Part shown: piece by piece, positions 27,853 to 42,261 of the stretch | How the letters are laid out: the number at the start of each line of letters is the position of its first letter | Numbering within the stretch: position 1 is the stretch's first letter | Assembly: GCF_048544455.1 (NCBI RefSeq) | Contig: NC_133528.1 | Location: forward strand, 46,398,002 to 46,462,001 | From: Silene latifolia | Taxonomy: Eukaryota > Streptophyta > Magnoliopsida > Caryophyllales > Caryophyllaceae | Direction of reading: 5' to 3' | DNA: 64,000 nt | Position numbers and translations under genes: made by a program | Notes under the pieces: model-generated | What the model was told of the DNA's origin: nothing | Database searches by the model: none | Seen by the model: the letters and a program-made list of their open reading frames with translations, nothing else

Positions 27853-30570
27853 ATGATTCGGGTCATATACTTATCTTTTGAATTCGTTGCATATTATGTT
27901 TAATTCAAAGTTGTTATTTTGCTTCTTTATGCATTGTTTTACATATATGTTGGTCTTGATACGTAAGTTACCCAATCTTATGGGGTGGTGAGTGGCACCT
28001 TATGGTGAGTATGAGTTTGGTGGGAGGAGATGAGTTATATGTGGTTGTGGTAGATAGTGGGAAAAGAAAAAGGAAGATCGTTATGGCTTAATTGAGACAT
28101 AGAGCATGTTTTGTGAGATGAGATGAGTGATATGTTTGTGTGTTGAGTAATGTAAAAGTAAATGAATGTGGGCAAGGGATGATGCGAGTTTATGGAACGT
28201 GAGAATGAAAAGATTGAAATGAGGGACGCAAATGGTGGCAACTTGAGATGTGTAAAGAATCATGGAGGGAGATGGTTAGGAGTCGTGTGGGTTAAGAATA
28301 TACATAGTGAAAGTTCATTTTAAAGGGGTTGAGAAGAGTGGTATATAGTGAACTTTGTGGTGACATGTCGCGAGGTGGATTTGTAGACAGTGATCTGAGT
28401 GAGTTTGGGAGATTTGGTTTATTAAGAGGTGAAACTACTGTGGGATTTCCTTGGGCAATTAACGGTATGAAAGGAATTTTGATTTCTAGAGATGTACAAA
28501 GGAGATGCAATTGTCAAACAGTAAACGTTGATTCTCTCGATGTATTAGTGGCAAGGGTGATTGATGGCATAATAAGAGAATATTTATGGTAAGAAAGAGT
28601 GAGATGATATCGATATGAAATAATGAGATGTGAGTTTTGGAGCAATGAGAAAGTAACCGGAACACTTAAGAGTTAGGTAGAAGTGATAAGGAGTTGAATG
28701 GTTAATTGATTTTGTCGAGTGTAAAAGAAAAGAATGAGGGGAGTAAAACTAGGAAAATGTTGACCGGAGTTATGTGACATAAAAGTAAGGAATCGTCGAG
28801 ATGTATGATACTATTAAGAGTAAGTAAGTTAATGGTTATACAGAAGTTTCAGGACAACATGATTAATCACGAGTTTCGAGGAATTAAGGGAGTAAGAAGT
28901 TGGTAGAATATCTGCATGATATGAGATTTTGGTGGAGAGTTAGATGATGACACAATTAAGGATAGTATTGGGAAGAATGTTGAGGTAATGTTGTTGATGG
29001 ATTTGATGTTCATTATTTGCGATGTTAACCACAGATAGGAAAGAAATCATGATGTTTAGAGATGAGTGTAAGAGGTTTGATGCCCGGACAGTGGTAGTGT
29101 TATGGTTTGTGACTAGTGGTTAAGGGTGATGGTATATTAGAAAGGTAGCAATTCTAATGAGGTTGATTTTGTAGAGGCCGGATCGATATGTATGGTTGTT
29201 AGGAAGTGTAAGATATGGATAGATGAGGCGGGTGCTGATAGTTGAATAGTAATGGTATGGTTATACTTGGCATAAGGTGATGGTTATGCGAATGGAGGAA
29301 TATGTTATGAGGGGCATATGAGTTAAGTTCGGGCGACAGGTAACCTTTATCGAGTGGTAACTTACGTGATCAGGACTGACCAGTTGGATGTAATTACGGG
29401 TCTATGATGTGTATAAATGTTGGTGTGAGGTTCTGACCTCACGGGAAGTGGTATGGTGTGATAGTTATAAAGTTGTTATCTGAATGTTCTGTAATATATG
29501 TTGGACACGGTAATTTAATTGAATGATATTCAAAAAGGTAATAATTTGATTGATCTGGCATGACTGGTTATACTTGTATGTATTCATGATATATGTTATT
29601 CTGTGATGTGGTAAGGGGATGATATTCATGAGGTTATTGTCTGTTTAATTCATATAGTATGTTGCTTTGTGATTTAGTAAAGTGGATTTGAGTAAGTTTT
29701 TCTTGTCCGAGAAGTTATGTTGAGTCAGTGCTTATGGGATTGTGTAAGTTGTGATGTCTATCCATGTGGTTGTGGTGCCTCGGGTGGTGATCCGGGCACG
29801 GTATTTAGTATTGTGATGCGGGTATTTTCACACTGCGGTGTGGCTGTTGGTGGCGGTGTTGTGATGCCGTCACCGGTTGTGGTGGAGTAGACGGGATGAT
29901 TATGATTCGAGTTTCGAAAGTACATACCAGTTACACATAAATTGTTGTTTTGTTTGATGTTGCTTTCTGTGAGTTTCAGTTTGTACAGATAGACAGTTGT
30001 TTTGTTATTGATGTTTCTTACCAGTTAAGTTTTGGAATGAGGGTAGAGTATGATATGAAAGAGAGTTGTATATGTTTTTGTTGTTGTCATGGTATAGTGA
30101 CATTCTGCTGATGGGACACAGTTGTCAGAAGTTGTCACAGTACTTTTGATCTTGTTTTAAGATGAGGCTTTAGACATAGTCATGGTAAATGATTAGTGGA
30201 ACATGTGTTGTATTGATCTAGACGCTGCAGGTGGTTCATAATCAGATTTAGGGACAGTGAGGGTAGGGTGTTGGGAATTAGTGTCATGTTAAGTTTTGTA
30301 TGAGTTTTGCGGTAATGAAAGAAAAGAACTTGAGGATCTAGTGTGAGTGTATGTAATAATTGTGGATCATGAGTTATGAGTGTGGAGATAGGTACAGGTA
30401 TAGAGGATTATGTCGTTTTGGGCGGTAATAGGGAACAAGTGAAGTTTTGAGTTAAGCTAACGATTTTGTGGTATAGGTTAGGTGGTGTGATGAGTGAAGT
30501 GAAGTATGAGAGTTGTTTAAGTAAGAGAGCCTTAGATATATGCATGGCGAGTGTGTAGATTTTAGGTGGT

Positions 30571-33500
30571 TGTTGGACCATATAACTTATATGTTTATGT
30601 TTTGATGATGTCAAGGTGGTTTACATTTTATATACTTGTTGCGTGTAATCGTTTGTTAAGTATCTTAGAACTAACCTATTACGAGCAACAAAGAGGATTG
30701 TGACAATTGCATGAGAAGTTCAAGCCTTCGTTCAAGATCAAACAAATTAAAGATTCATTCAAGTATCATGTGAAGACGAAGTTCGTCTAAAGATTTATCA
30801 AGCTTGGATGATGACGTAGCCTATACTCGAAGATCTCCTTGAAGATTAGAATAGTATAGGTGATTATCTCTTAATGGTAATCAAGAATGAGGTTCTTGAT
30901 TAGTAAAGTTATAGCTTTGCAGCTATAACCTTATTAGTTAAAGAGCTCAATGTTATAGCTCTTCTACTATAACATTGAAGTGCTGAGTTTTTGTACACGA
31001 CTAATAAACTTTTCGAAAATCGTTTTATTATTGTTTAAAGTTTATCTTAATTGTTTTAATAAAAGTATTTATTTTATAAAGCCCGGTTTAGTAAAGAGTC
31101 CGGTTTTATGATAAGCGTTAATTGGTGGTTATGATGGATCAACTTATGAGTTGGACTTTACTACTAATTAGGGTTTCCATATAGCCTCTCTTTAAAACCT
31201 AAATTCTAATTATATTAAGATTAGGGTTTGCATGATTCACGAGCATATGAGCCGTGATATGCCGTGTCACCTAAGAGATATTAGGTAAAGATTTTATTCT
31301 ATAATAAGATCTTTACATATCTTATATATCTTACTTAATATATTTAATTATGGTAAAAGATATTCTTGTTTTAGAAAATCATATCATAATCTTAGAATTT
31401 ATAGTAAAGATAATATTTAGAAAGATTATATTCTATCTTTTAGAATATTCTTTATTATCTTTTAAGGCTTTTAGGAAAGAGATAATAAGAAGATATAATT
31501 TTGTAATTATATTTTGTTATTTCGGCTATTAGGGTTCGTATAGAAACCGTGTAGCCTACCTCTTCCTTTCCTATAAATACTTTGCTATTTACAACATCTA
31601 AGAGAGAGACCTTAAGCATAAAAATTGTTTTCATATTTAAAAAGCAAACCGTGTGTTTTTAAACCGAAAAGCCGATTTGCAATTTTGAAAGGTCGTGTGT
31701 CATAAAACTCGCATACTTGTTCTTCATTTATCGTTATAAGATAATAGTTCTTAGATTGATTTCTTAACTTGTTCATTAACGTGAACCTTTGTTAGAATCA
31801 TTAGTGCTTTCTTATTAGCGTAAGTTAGTCACTCGAGTATTTAACGGTACTCATTGAGTTACAGCTAGAGTTAGTTGTACGAGTTGGGTTAGTAAATTTG
31901 TAATCCGTAGAAAGGTACTAAATTTATTAATCGAGAATAGTGGACGTAGGTTTCGACTTGTGAAACTGAACCACTTCAAAAATCCGTGTGTCTATTCTTC
32001 TTTCGTTTGTTTTGTTTATTTTGCTTACTATCGTTAATTGATTAGTTAAAGTTTAATCAATAAACTTTAAATAATGAATTACATACACACATTCGAAAAA
32101 GCTTTAAAAAGTTTTAAATCCTGAATTCACCCCCCCTCTTGAGTATTTTGGATCAATAGACTCTTCAATTGGTATCAGAGCCTCGTGCTCTTGATTGCCT
32201 AACCGCAAAGAGGCTGATCTATTTTGTCTTTCATTTATCTTCTCGTTTATATTCCGCTGCCTATCACGTGATAAATGGATTCCAAATATCTCAAGTGTCC
32301 CGTCTTTGATGGGAAGAATTACGGATTGTGGAAAAACATGATGACTCACTATGTGAAAGGACACGATTGGGAGTGCTGGAGGATTATTCAGAACGGACCG
32401 CACAAAATCCTTGTTGCATCCGAGGAAGGCACTACCTATGAAAAGAAAGAAGAGGACTATGTCGAGGCCGACTATAAGAAGGCCGAAAAGAACTCCATAG
32501 CAATAAGTCTTCTGCAAAACGGAATGACTTCTACCGAGTTTGATCGGTTCTCTTCATGTTCCACGGCCAAGGAGATATGGGATGGGCTCGAATTAGCTTA
32601 TGAAGGTACTTCCATTGTTAGGAAGCACCGAATTGATTTGCTTATGCAAAAATATGAGCTATTCATCATGGAGCCTAATGAGTCCTTAGATAGTATGTCC
32701 GCAAGGTTTTCAAGTATAATAAATGAATTAAAAAACCTAGGTAGAAAATTCTGTACCGAGGACATTGCTAGAAAGGTTCTTAGGAGCCTTACTAAGAAGT
32801 GGCGTGCTAAGGTCACTGCAATGGAGGAATCACGAGATCTTGAAACCCTTTCCTATCAAGAACTCATTGGTGCTCTCATGGCCCATGAAATCACTCTTAA
32901 CAAAGACGACGCTGAACCAAGTCGCAATAAGAGTATGGCCTTGAAGAGCGAAGAAGTGGACTCAGACCTAGAGGATGAAACTGTCTTGTTTGCACGACGT
33001 TTTAAAAATAAGATTTTTCGAAATAAACAAACAAAATCATCCTATAACAACAATAACAACAAGTCATTCAACAAAAAGGTTAATGAATCAAAGTCGTCTT
33101 TCGCAAATAGAGGTTGCTTCAAGTGTGGAGAATCTGGTCATATGATCAAAGATTGTCCAACATGGGAGAAGATAAAGGACAAGACGAAACGTGAGAAGAC
33201 AAAGAGAGAATTTAAGCAAGTTATGATGGCTTCGTGTTGGGGAGACCTTGACTCAGAAGATGACGAGGAATCTGAAGACGACGAAGTAGCAAACCTTTGT
33301 CTCAGCAGTGTTAGTCTTGACCTAATCTCCGACAGCGACGATGAAAGCACAAACTCCCACTCAAACTATTGCTTTCTTGGAGAATCAGACGAGGATGACG
33401 ATGAAGAGGTAAGTTATCTCGAGCTTTAAGTTATCTCCAGCTTAAGAAACGTGTTAGGAAATTGTCTAAAAGTGCTTTAATTGAATACTTTGAACAATAT

Positions 33501-36500
33501 CTTGACAAATGTCACGAACAGGATTTGGAATTGAAAGATCTAAAGGAACAGATTCTCGAAATCGCGGAAGAGAATCATATTCTCAAGACTAAAGCTAAGA
33601 AGTTGAAATCCAAAGTTATAGCTGAGAAAGCTATAACATTAGATTCTACTATGGCTGAAAAGAAGGAATTAGAGTCCAAAGTTATAGCTAATGAAGCTAT
33701 AACTTCCGACCTAAAGATTAACATCAAGCATCTTCAAGCCAAAGTTATAGCTAATGAAGCTATAACTTTAGACCTTAGAAAAGTCAAAGAACTCTTGGAA
33801 ACTAAGGTCACGTCTAATGAAGAAGTTATCTTGGATCAAAAGAAAGAGATAGATTCTCTTTCAAAACTATTGAAAGAATCTAAGACCGATATGATCAATG
33901 TTAAGAAACACCACACCGATGTTGTGTTTATACTTAACAAACGATTTCAAGACTTTCGTGACAATTTTAAAAAGGACAATGATGTAGATCACACGAAATG
34001 TCAAGAGGAAATTAAAACCCTAAAAGACCTACTTCTACACGCAAGAAAGGTCCATGACAAGTGGGAAGGTAGCACAAAAGTCCTAAACTTCCTAACCGAA
34101 CAGTCTGACAATAATATGAAGATGGGGTTGGGACATGAGTGTTACAGCCGTAGAGATCACTCTAAATGCAAATCAACACCTTCGGAATTTTGACTTTAGA
34201 AAAAGGAAGTATGCTGATCTTCCTGAATATTTGATTTGCAATTACTGTGGTCATACGGGTTATATCCAAATCAATTGTGTCAAAAAGGCTCATGATTTAC
34301 GAAAAAATGCCGAACATGCCAAAACTGTTGACACAGTTGTCGAGGATGAGGAAACCCCCACTAACGAACCTAACGAAGAAAGGAACAATAAATTCCGTTG
34401 GTTCTATGACATGGCCTTTGACTACTCTAAGAAACCTAGCACTTCACAAAGCCCTTGCAGATCTCAACCCGGTAAACCTATTCACAAGGCAAATAGCCAA
34501 AAGAGACCTAGAGAAATTTCGAGACTTAGAGAAAACCCTAACCCTAGAACTCCTCCAAAGTCAAGGGTTAGAAAAACGGTCATTAGACAAGTCTGGATTC
34601 GAAAGGACTTAGTTTATAGAGTAACTAATCATAAGGGACCCAACTTAGCATGGGTACCTAAAAACTGTATCTAATCCTTTCTGCAGGAAGAAGTGAAAGA
34701 AAACAATCAATGGTATCTTGACAGTGGATGTTCAAGACACATGACCGGAGATAAGAATCTATTTCTTTCACTCAAGCCCTTCAACGGAGGAAAAGTGACG
34801 TTCGGGGATAACAAAAAGGGAAAGGTTATTGGCGTTGGCAAAATCGAAATCTCCAAATCTCACGCAATCAGTGACGTTTACCTCGTGGATGGTTTAAAAC
34901 ACAATTTGCTAGGCATATCTCAACTATGCGACAAAGATAACAAAGTAGTTTTTCATACTGATAGCTGTCGCATTATTATTGAAGGAACTAGCAACGTTAT
35001 TCTTGAAGGCCACCGAAAAAGGAATGTTTATATGGTGGATTTAAATGCTGTGCCTACTAACTCATTTTCGTGTATGAAAGTTACACTTGATGATCCCTGT
35101 TTATGGCATAAACGTTTCGGTCACATTAGCTCACTAACCTTGAATAAACTCAAGAAGTGGGACTTGGTTGAGGGGTTGCCTAAGATCAAGTTCGACCAAG
35201 AAAAGATGTGTGACACTTGTGCAAGATGTAAACAAGTTAGATCATCATTTAAACCTAAAAGAGTAGTGAGCACAAATCAAGCCTTGGAACTAGTGCACAT
35301 GGATTTATGTGGACCTATGAAGGTAAGGAGTAGAGGAGGATCCAGGTACGTCTTTGTTCTTGTAGATGACTACTCAAGGTATGTATGGCCTATCTTTCTT
35401 CACTCAAAAGACGAAACTTTTGATGAATTTTACTGTCTTATGAAACGTGTTCAAAACAAATATAAGACTAATCTTGTATCTATTCGTACGGATCATGGCA
35501 CTGAATTTGACAACCAAACAGTTATAGAATATTGTAGAGTTAATGGTGTAGGGCATAACTTTTCTGCACCAAGAACTCCACAACAAAACGGTGTTGTTGA
35601 ACGTATGAATAGAACCTTAGAAGATATGGCACGAACAATGCTCTTGTGTAGTGGTTTACCTCGTAACTTTTGGGCCGAAGCCATAAGTACTTCTTGCTAC
35701 ATCCATAATCGTGCTATGATCCGACCTATCCTCAAGAAAACCCCCTACGAACTTCTTAGAGGTCAAAAACCTAATATCTCCCATCTTCGCTGTTTTGGGA
35801 GTAAATGTTTTGTACATAATAACGGTAAGAACCGTTTAAGTAAATTCGACCCTAGGAGTGACGAGGCAATTTTTATAGGATACTCAGATCATAGCAAGGC
35901 TTATAAAGTTTTCAATAAGAGAACTCTTTGTATTGAAGAAAGTTTCCACGTTATTTTTGATGAAGATAACGTGTTCGATAAGCCATTACAGGATGAGGAA
36001 GAAGACTTGGATGAACCTGACTTTCGTCTTTCAAGAGACGATCCCCCGGATTTGGAATTAGAGGATAATGAGATTGAGGGAATAAACGATGAACTTGATC
36101 GTTCCTCAAAAGATAAAAAGGGGAAAGGCAAAGTTATAGTTGATGATACTATAACATTGGCTCAAGACAAGAACTCCCAAACCAATGTTATAGATGATGT
36201 TACTGTAACATTGAATCCAAATCAAGGTGTAGAGTCCGAGGTTATAATCGGCTCAAACACAACACCCGGATTGGATTCAGGGGGAACTTCCTCTAATTCT
36301 GAACCAAATGGAGTCGGGTCAAGCTCAAATAACGATGAAGAACCAAGCACTTCGACGAAGTGGAAATACAAGAATTAACACCCCATGGATAATATTCTTG
36401 GGAATATTAAGAAGGGTGTTCAAACAAGACGTTCCTTGAACAACTTCTGCTCTTTCTACTCTTTCCTATCCATGATCGAACCAAAGAACATCAATGAAGC

Positions 36501-39500
36501 TCTTGCTGAATCAGATTGGATTATAGCTATGCAAGAAGAGCTACAACAGTTCGAAAGAAACAAGGTTTGGCATTTAGTTCCTAGACCAAAAGATCGTACA
36601 GTCATTGGAACTCGGTGGGTCTTCAGGAACAAATTAGATGATGCCGGAGTCATTGTCAGAAACAAAGCAAGATTGGTGGTTCAAGGGTATAATCAACAAG
36701 AAGGAATAGATTATGACGAGACCTTCGCACCTGTTGCTCGTCTTGAAGCTATTAGACTTCTGATAGCATTCGCCGCACACAAGGGAATGAAGCTCTTCCA
36801 GATGGACGTCAAGACGGCATTCTTGAATGGATATTTACAAGATGAAGTCTTCGTTGAACAACCCCCTGGTTTTAAGAATATCAAATTTGAGGATCACATT
36901 TTCAAATTAGATAAAGCCCTATACGGATTGAAGCAAGCACCTAGGGCTTGGTACGACAGATTATCCAAGTTTCTACTTGACAGTGGATTTAGTAGAGGAT
37001 CCGTCGACAAAACCCTATTTCTAAAGACAGAGGGTTCGGACCTTTTGGTTTTTCAAATATACGTCGATGATATCATTTTTGGATCGACCAACCGAAGCCT
37101 ACGCAAATATTTTTCTGAGTTGATGACTTCCGAGTTCGAGATGAGTATGATGGGAGAATTGAAATTCTTCCTAGGTCTGCAAATACAACAAACTGATGAA
37201 GGCATTAAAATCAATCAACAGAAATACATCAAGGAGTTGATTCGGAAATTCGGAATGGAAAATTCACATGCTATGCCTACTCCAATGGTCGAGAACAAGA
37301 AATTGACATTGGATGAAAACGGTAAATCAGTTGATGAAACTACTTACCGTGGGATGATTGGGTCACTGTTATATTTGACCGCAAGTAGACACGATATTAT
37401 GTTTAGTGTATGCGTTTGTGCGAGATATCAATCATCTCCCAAAGAATCGCATATGACGGCCGTAAAAAGGATTTTACGTTATTTGATTGGAACGGCCAAT
37501 TTATACCTATGGTATCCAATGGAATGCAATTTTGACCTAGTCGGTTATTCTGATGCCGACTACGCAGGATGTTCTCTAGACAGAAAAAGCACGTTAGGTG
37601 TCGCCACGTTTGTCGGACCGTGTATCATCACATGGGGCTCGAAGAAACAAAATTCAGTTGCTCTCTCAACCGCTGAAGCCGAATATATTGCCGCAGGACT
37701 GGTATGTACTCAACTTTTATGGCTTAAGCAACAATTACGTGATTATGGTGTTGATGTAGGATGTATTCCTATTTTATGTGATAATACTAGTGCGATAATT
37801 ATTTCTAAAAATCCCGCACAACATTCACGTACCAAACACATTGAAATAAGACACCATTTTATTAGAGACCATGTTGAGAAGGGGAATATAAAACTTGAAT
37901 TTTGTAGTACTGAAAAACAATGGGCAGACATTTTGACAAAATCATTAGCTAGAGAACGATTTGAGACTTTATGGTTGGAAATTGGTTTAATCAGTGGTAC
38001 CTAAGCTTCTGTATTTGTTCAATCTTTTTATGACTGACTAGCTAAGTTAAGATTGTATGACTGTGTCCGTATATTGCGTTGCATGAATAATTTCGTTTAT
38101 AGAAATATGTTTATCATAAGATTCTATTTGCTTTTAGAATTTAATTGATATACAAACTTATTCTTATCACAATAAACAAAACACACCATATCTTTCCAAA
38201 TCATAAAATCTCTCAATAAGCTCACAAATACACGGCTCATCTTTCCTATATCAAACCAACTTCCTAATTCATGTCTTATCACCATAAATTTCCATACTGA
38301 TCACTTTCCTATTCCTAATTAAAGACACTTACCATATTACACCTCCACTTGTTTACCCTAAAACCTACACCTATATCTACCCTTGCGTGACCCGTCCACC
38401 CATCCCCACTTGCTTACTTTTTCTTCTTCCAAATTTTTACCATCATTACACATCTTCTCCTTTACTCAAACAATCACCATCATCCCCTTTTTCAACACAT
38501 CACCATCATCATGCATCCATCTCATGCAAAAAACACCCGATCCTCAACCCGTCACCACCAAAACCGTCCCTTTCCTAACCAAACATCACCTTTACCACCA
38601 CATAATCCTCATTCCATGAATCATTCTTCACCACAACCAAACCAAAACTCACCCCTGTTTCGTAGTCGGGATGAATCGGTTTCCGAAGGCAAAAGACGCC
38701 GTCTTTTCAAGGGAAAAAATAAGGTTGTTGTTGATGATAGTGAAGCTATTGTGGAGGAACCCGAGGTGATAGTTCGGAATGGTGTTGCTCGTACTCAGCT
38801 TAGGGATGCTTCGAAAGCCGCGACAAATGAAGGGTTGAATCGTGTTCGGCTTACTCATGATGAAAGCATCTTAGTTAATCGAGTATTGAGGTATTCCATT
38901 CATGGTGGTCGGTACTATCCGAAATCTTGGTTGGTTAGTGTACCCGCTCTTGCTTTCTTTGTTAATTTTCTTGATTTTAAAGGGTGGAGTCACATTAGTC
39001 AGTTTTCGGGTCCTATATACCCGGTTGAGGTGGTACAATTCTTTGCTAGTGTGTCAATCAAGAAAGGTGTCTTGCATGCGGTTGTTAATGGAGTCGATGT
39101 TACCGTCTCTGTTTCGGATTTTTGCTCTGCTTTTTCGGTTCCCGATGAAGGAATCGAATTAAATCCGAGTCTTGAGTGGTCAAATGTTGTGAGTGAGAAG
39201 GAGTTGTTAGTAAAGAAGTATTTTGAGGAGATGACGGAGGGTGTCAATATCGTGGTTCGACCTCTCTCGGCTAAGATCAAGTTCCTCTTAAATTTTTTGT
39301 GGAACATAGTGGTGCCGAGGAGAGGAGGCCGTGATAAGGTGTCAAGTTATGAAGCAATAATGGTTTATTCTTGGTTGGAAGGTCAAAAGGTGAATTTGGG
39401 TAGTGTCGTTTTGCATCGTATCATTCAGACTAGTCTTACGGTCACTAAGGATAAGTTGAGCACTACAATCGATTTGCCGTATGGTATGTGGATATCTCGT

Positions 39501-42261
39501 TTGTTGGAAATTAAGAGAGTGGTAGGGCTTTGTGATTTACGGTGTTAGTGCTCGGGATTGTATGTGTGACAAATTGATCAAGCTCATGGGTCTTGTTGTT
39601 GATGGACCTGAGTTGATTCTTGCAAAGGATGTTGAGAAAGCCCCGATGGATTCGGGTTTAGGAGCTATGGAGTCGAAGTTTGAGGGGTTTATGAGTGGTT
39701 TAATGGAGAAATTCGAGGAGCATTCGGCTAGTTTGGCTACGGCATTGTCACGGGTTGGACCATCTCGGTCTTTAGACTCGGGTTTGGATGCTAGTCGGGT
39801 GTACTCGTGGATGGAGGACGTAGACAAAAGGTTAGCGGGTTTTGAGAGGGAGTTGAAGGCTATTCGTGGGGAAGTGTTCCCACACGGTGATCATATCACT
39901 TTCCTTACGAGTCAGGGTGGTGCTTTGGTGATGCACGGGAAAGCGATGGCGGGTGATCAAGCTCTCACGTTGGAAGCTACAAAGGCTCTTTCTTTGAAGG
40001 TGCTTAATTTTGAAAGGAGCATTTGTACTCTTTCACAGTTGGTTCGGAGCTCGTTCGACCGTCTGGATGCTTTGGAGCACCGTACTAGACCCGACTACGT
40101 GAACCCGTATAAGACCCGCAACATCTGATTTCCTCTCGTCCTACCCTCATTAGCCCTTACCTTAATTAGCTTTTCTTTTATTTTTCTTAATGGTGTGTTA
40201 AACAAACTCTTATTCGGCCCATTTTGGCAATGCACTTGAGGTTATGGCCCAAGTGTTCTATTAAACATGTGTTCATTCGGCCCACTTTGGCATTAAACAT
40301 GTTTAATTCTTAGTTTGTATTCTAATTATCTTTTGGATGCTTCTAGTTTTGCGTGTTATTATTATTTCTTATGACGTTTTTATCTCTTGTCTCGTCTTAT
40401 ATTATTCTAGTCATTTTTGATTTGTTCTTAGCTTTTCGATGATGTCAAGAGGGGGAAAGAACGTCTATAGTAAGCATCTACCTAAGCTTGCTCCTTGTCA
40501 AGACCAATTGTCTCTTAAAGTCCTTAAAGTTTCGGGTTTGATAAATTTGTCTTGATCTTGCGTTAATCTTTATTATCAAGATAACGGTATTATATTGAGA
40601 GGGAACCTTTCAATTAGTCACAATTTTAGGAGACTTTCCATCATCAAAAAGGGGGAATTTGTTGGACCATATAGCTTATATGTTTATGTTTTGATGATGT
40701 CAAGGTGTTTTACATTTTATATACTTGTTGCGTGTAATCGTTTGTTAAGTATCTTAGAACTAACCTATTACGAGCAACAAAGAGGATTGTGACAATTGCA
40801 TGAGAAGTTCAAGCCTTCGTTCAAGATCAAACAAATTAAAGATTCATTCAAGTATCATGTGAAGACGAAGTTCGTCTAAAGATTTATCAAGCTTGGATGA
40901 TGACGTAGCCTATACTCGAAGATCTCCTTGAAGATTAGAATAGTATAGGTGATTATCTCATAATGGTAATCAAGAATGAGGTTCTTGATTAGTAAAGTTA
41001 TAGCTTTGCAGCTATAACCTTATTAGTTAAAGAGCTCAATGTTATAGCTCTTCTACTATAACATTGAAGTGCTGAGTTTTTTTACACGACTAATAAACTT
41101 TTCGAAAATCGTTTTATTATTGTTTAAAGTTTATCTTAATTGTTTTAATAAAAGTATTTATTTTATAAAGCCCGGTTTAGTGAAGAGTCCGGTTTTATGA
41201 TAAGCGTTAATTGGTGGTTATGATGGATCAACTTATGAGTTGGACTTTACTACTAATTAGGGTTTCCATATAGCCTCTCTTTAAAACCTAAATTCTAATT
41301 ATATTAAGATTAGGGTTTGCATGATTCACGAGCATATGAGCCGTGATATGCCGTGTTACCTAAGAGATATTAGGTAAAGATTTTATTCTATAATAAGATC
41401 TTTACATATCTTATATATCTTACTTAATATATTTAATTATGGTAAAAGATATTCTTGTTTTAGAAAATCATATCATAATCTTAGAATTTATAGTAAAGAT
41501 AATATTTATAAAGATTATATTCTATCTTTTAGAATATTCTTTATTATCTTTTAAGGCTTTTAAGAAAGAGATAATAAGAAGATATAATTTGTAATTATAT
41601 TTTGTTATTTCGGCTATTAGGGTTCGTATAGAAACCGTGTAGCCTACCTCTTACTTTCCTATAAATACTTTGTTATTTACAACATCTAAGAAAGAGACCT
41701 TAAGCATAAAAATTGTTTTCATATTTAAAAAGCAAACCGTGTGTTTTTAAACCGAAAAGTCGATTTGCAATTTTGAAAGGTCGTGTGTCATAAAACTCAC
41801 ATACTTGTTCTTCATTTATCGTTATAAGATAATAGTGCTTAGATTGATTTCTTAACTTGTTCATTAACGTGAACCTTTGTTAGAATCATTAGTGCTTTCT
41901 TATTAGCGTAAGTTAGTCACTCGAGTATTTAACGGTACTCATTGAGTTACAGCTAGAGTTAGTTGTACGAGTTGGGTTAGTAAATTTGTAATCCGTAGAA
42001 AGGTACTAAATTTATTAATCGAGAATAGTGGACGTAGGTTTCGACTTGTGAAACTGAACCACTTCAAAAATCCGTGTGTCTATTCTTCTTTCGTTTGTTT
42101 TGTTTATTTTGCTTACTATCGTTAATTGATTAGTTAAAGTTTAATCAATAAACTTTAAATAATCAATTACATACGCACATTCGAAAAAGCTTTAAAAAGT
42201 TTTAAATCCTCAATTCACCCCCCCCCCCCCTCTTGAGTATTTTGGATCAATAGACTCTTCA
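30571..42261 (+). mobile_element. Complete SIRE-type (Ty1-copia) retrotransposon, 11.7 kb
   Basis: Bounded by the exact 5-bp duplication gtggt (30566-30570 and 42262-42266). The LTRs of 1597 and 1602 bp differ at about 18 positions plus two small indels by eye, near 99% identity, so insertion was recent. Order: LTR, initiator-Met-type primer site, gag, protease, integrase, RT, RNase H, env-like gene, polypurine tract, LTR. The size and the additional gene after pol are typical of the SIRE/Maximus lineage. Coding regions carry a 17-bp duplication, a second frameshift and at least two in-frame stops, so this copy is not autonomous. Confidence 0.95.

Larger units (their letters stand above)
27048..30570. 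other. Non-coding internal region of the chromovirus-like element
   Basis: 3.5 kb with no frame longer than about 90 codons and no recognisable domain. The plus strand is rich in purines and GT. It contains the 54-bp block shared with the solo Athila LTR (27557-27610) and a second palindromic array at 27682-27852. The stretch 29760-29890 is relatively rich in 'gtggtggtg'-type words. The largest frame (28329-28592) has no family resemblance that I can see. Confidence 0.7.
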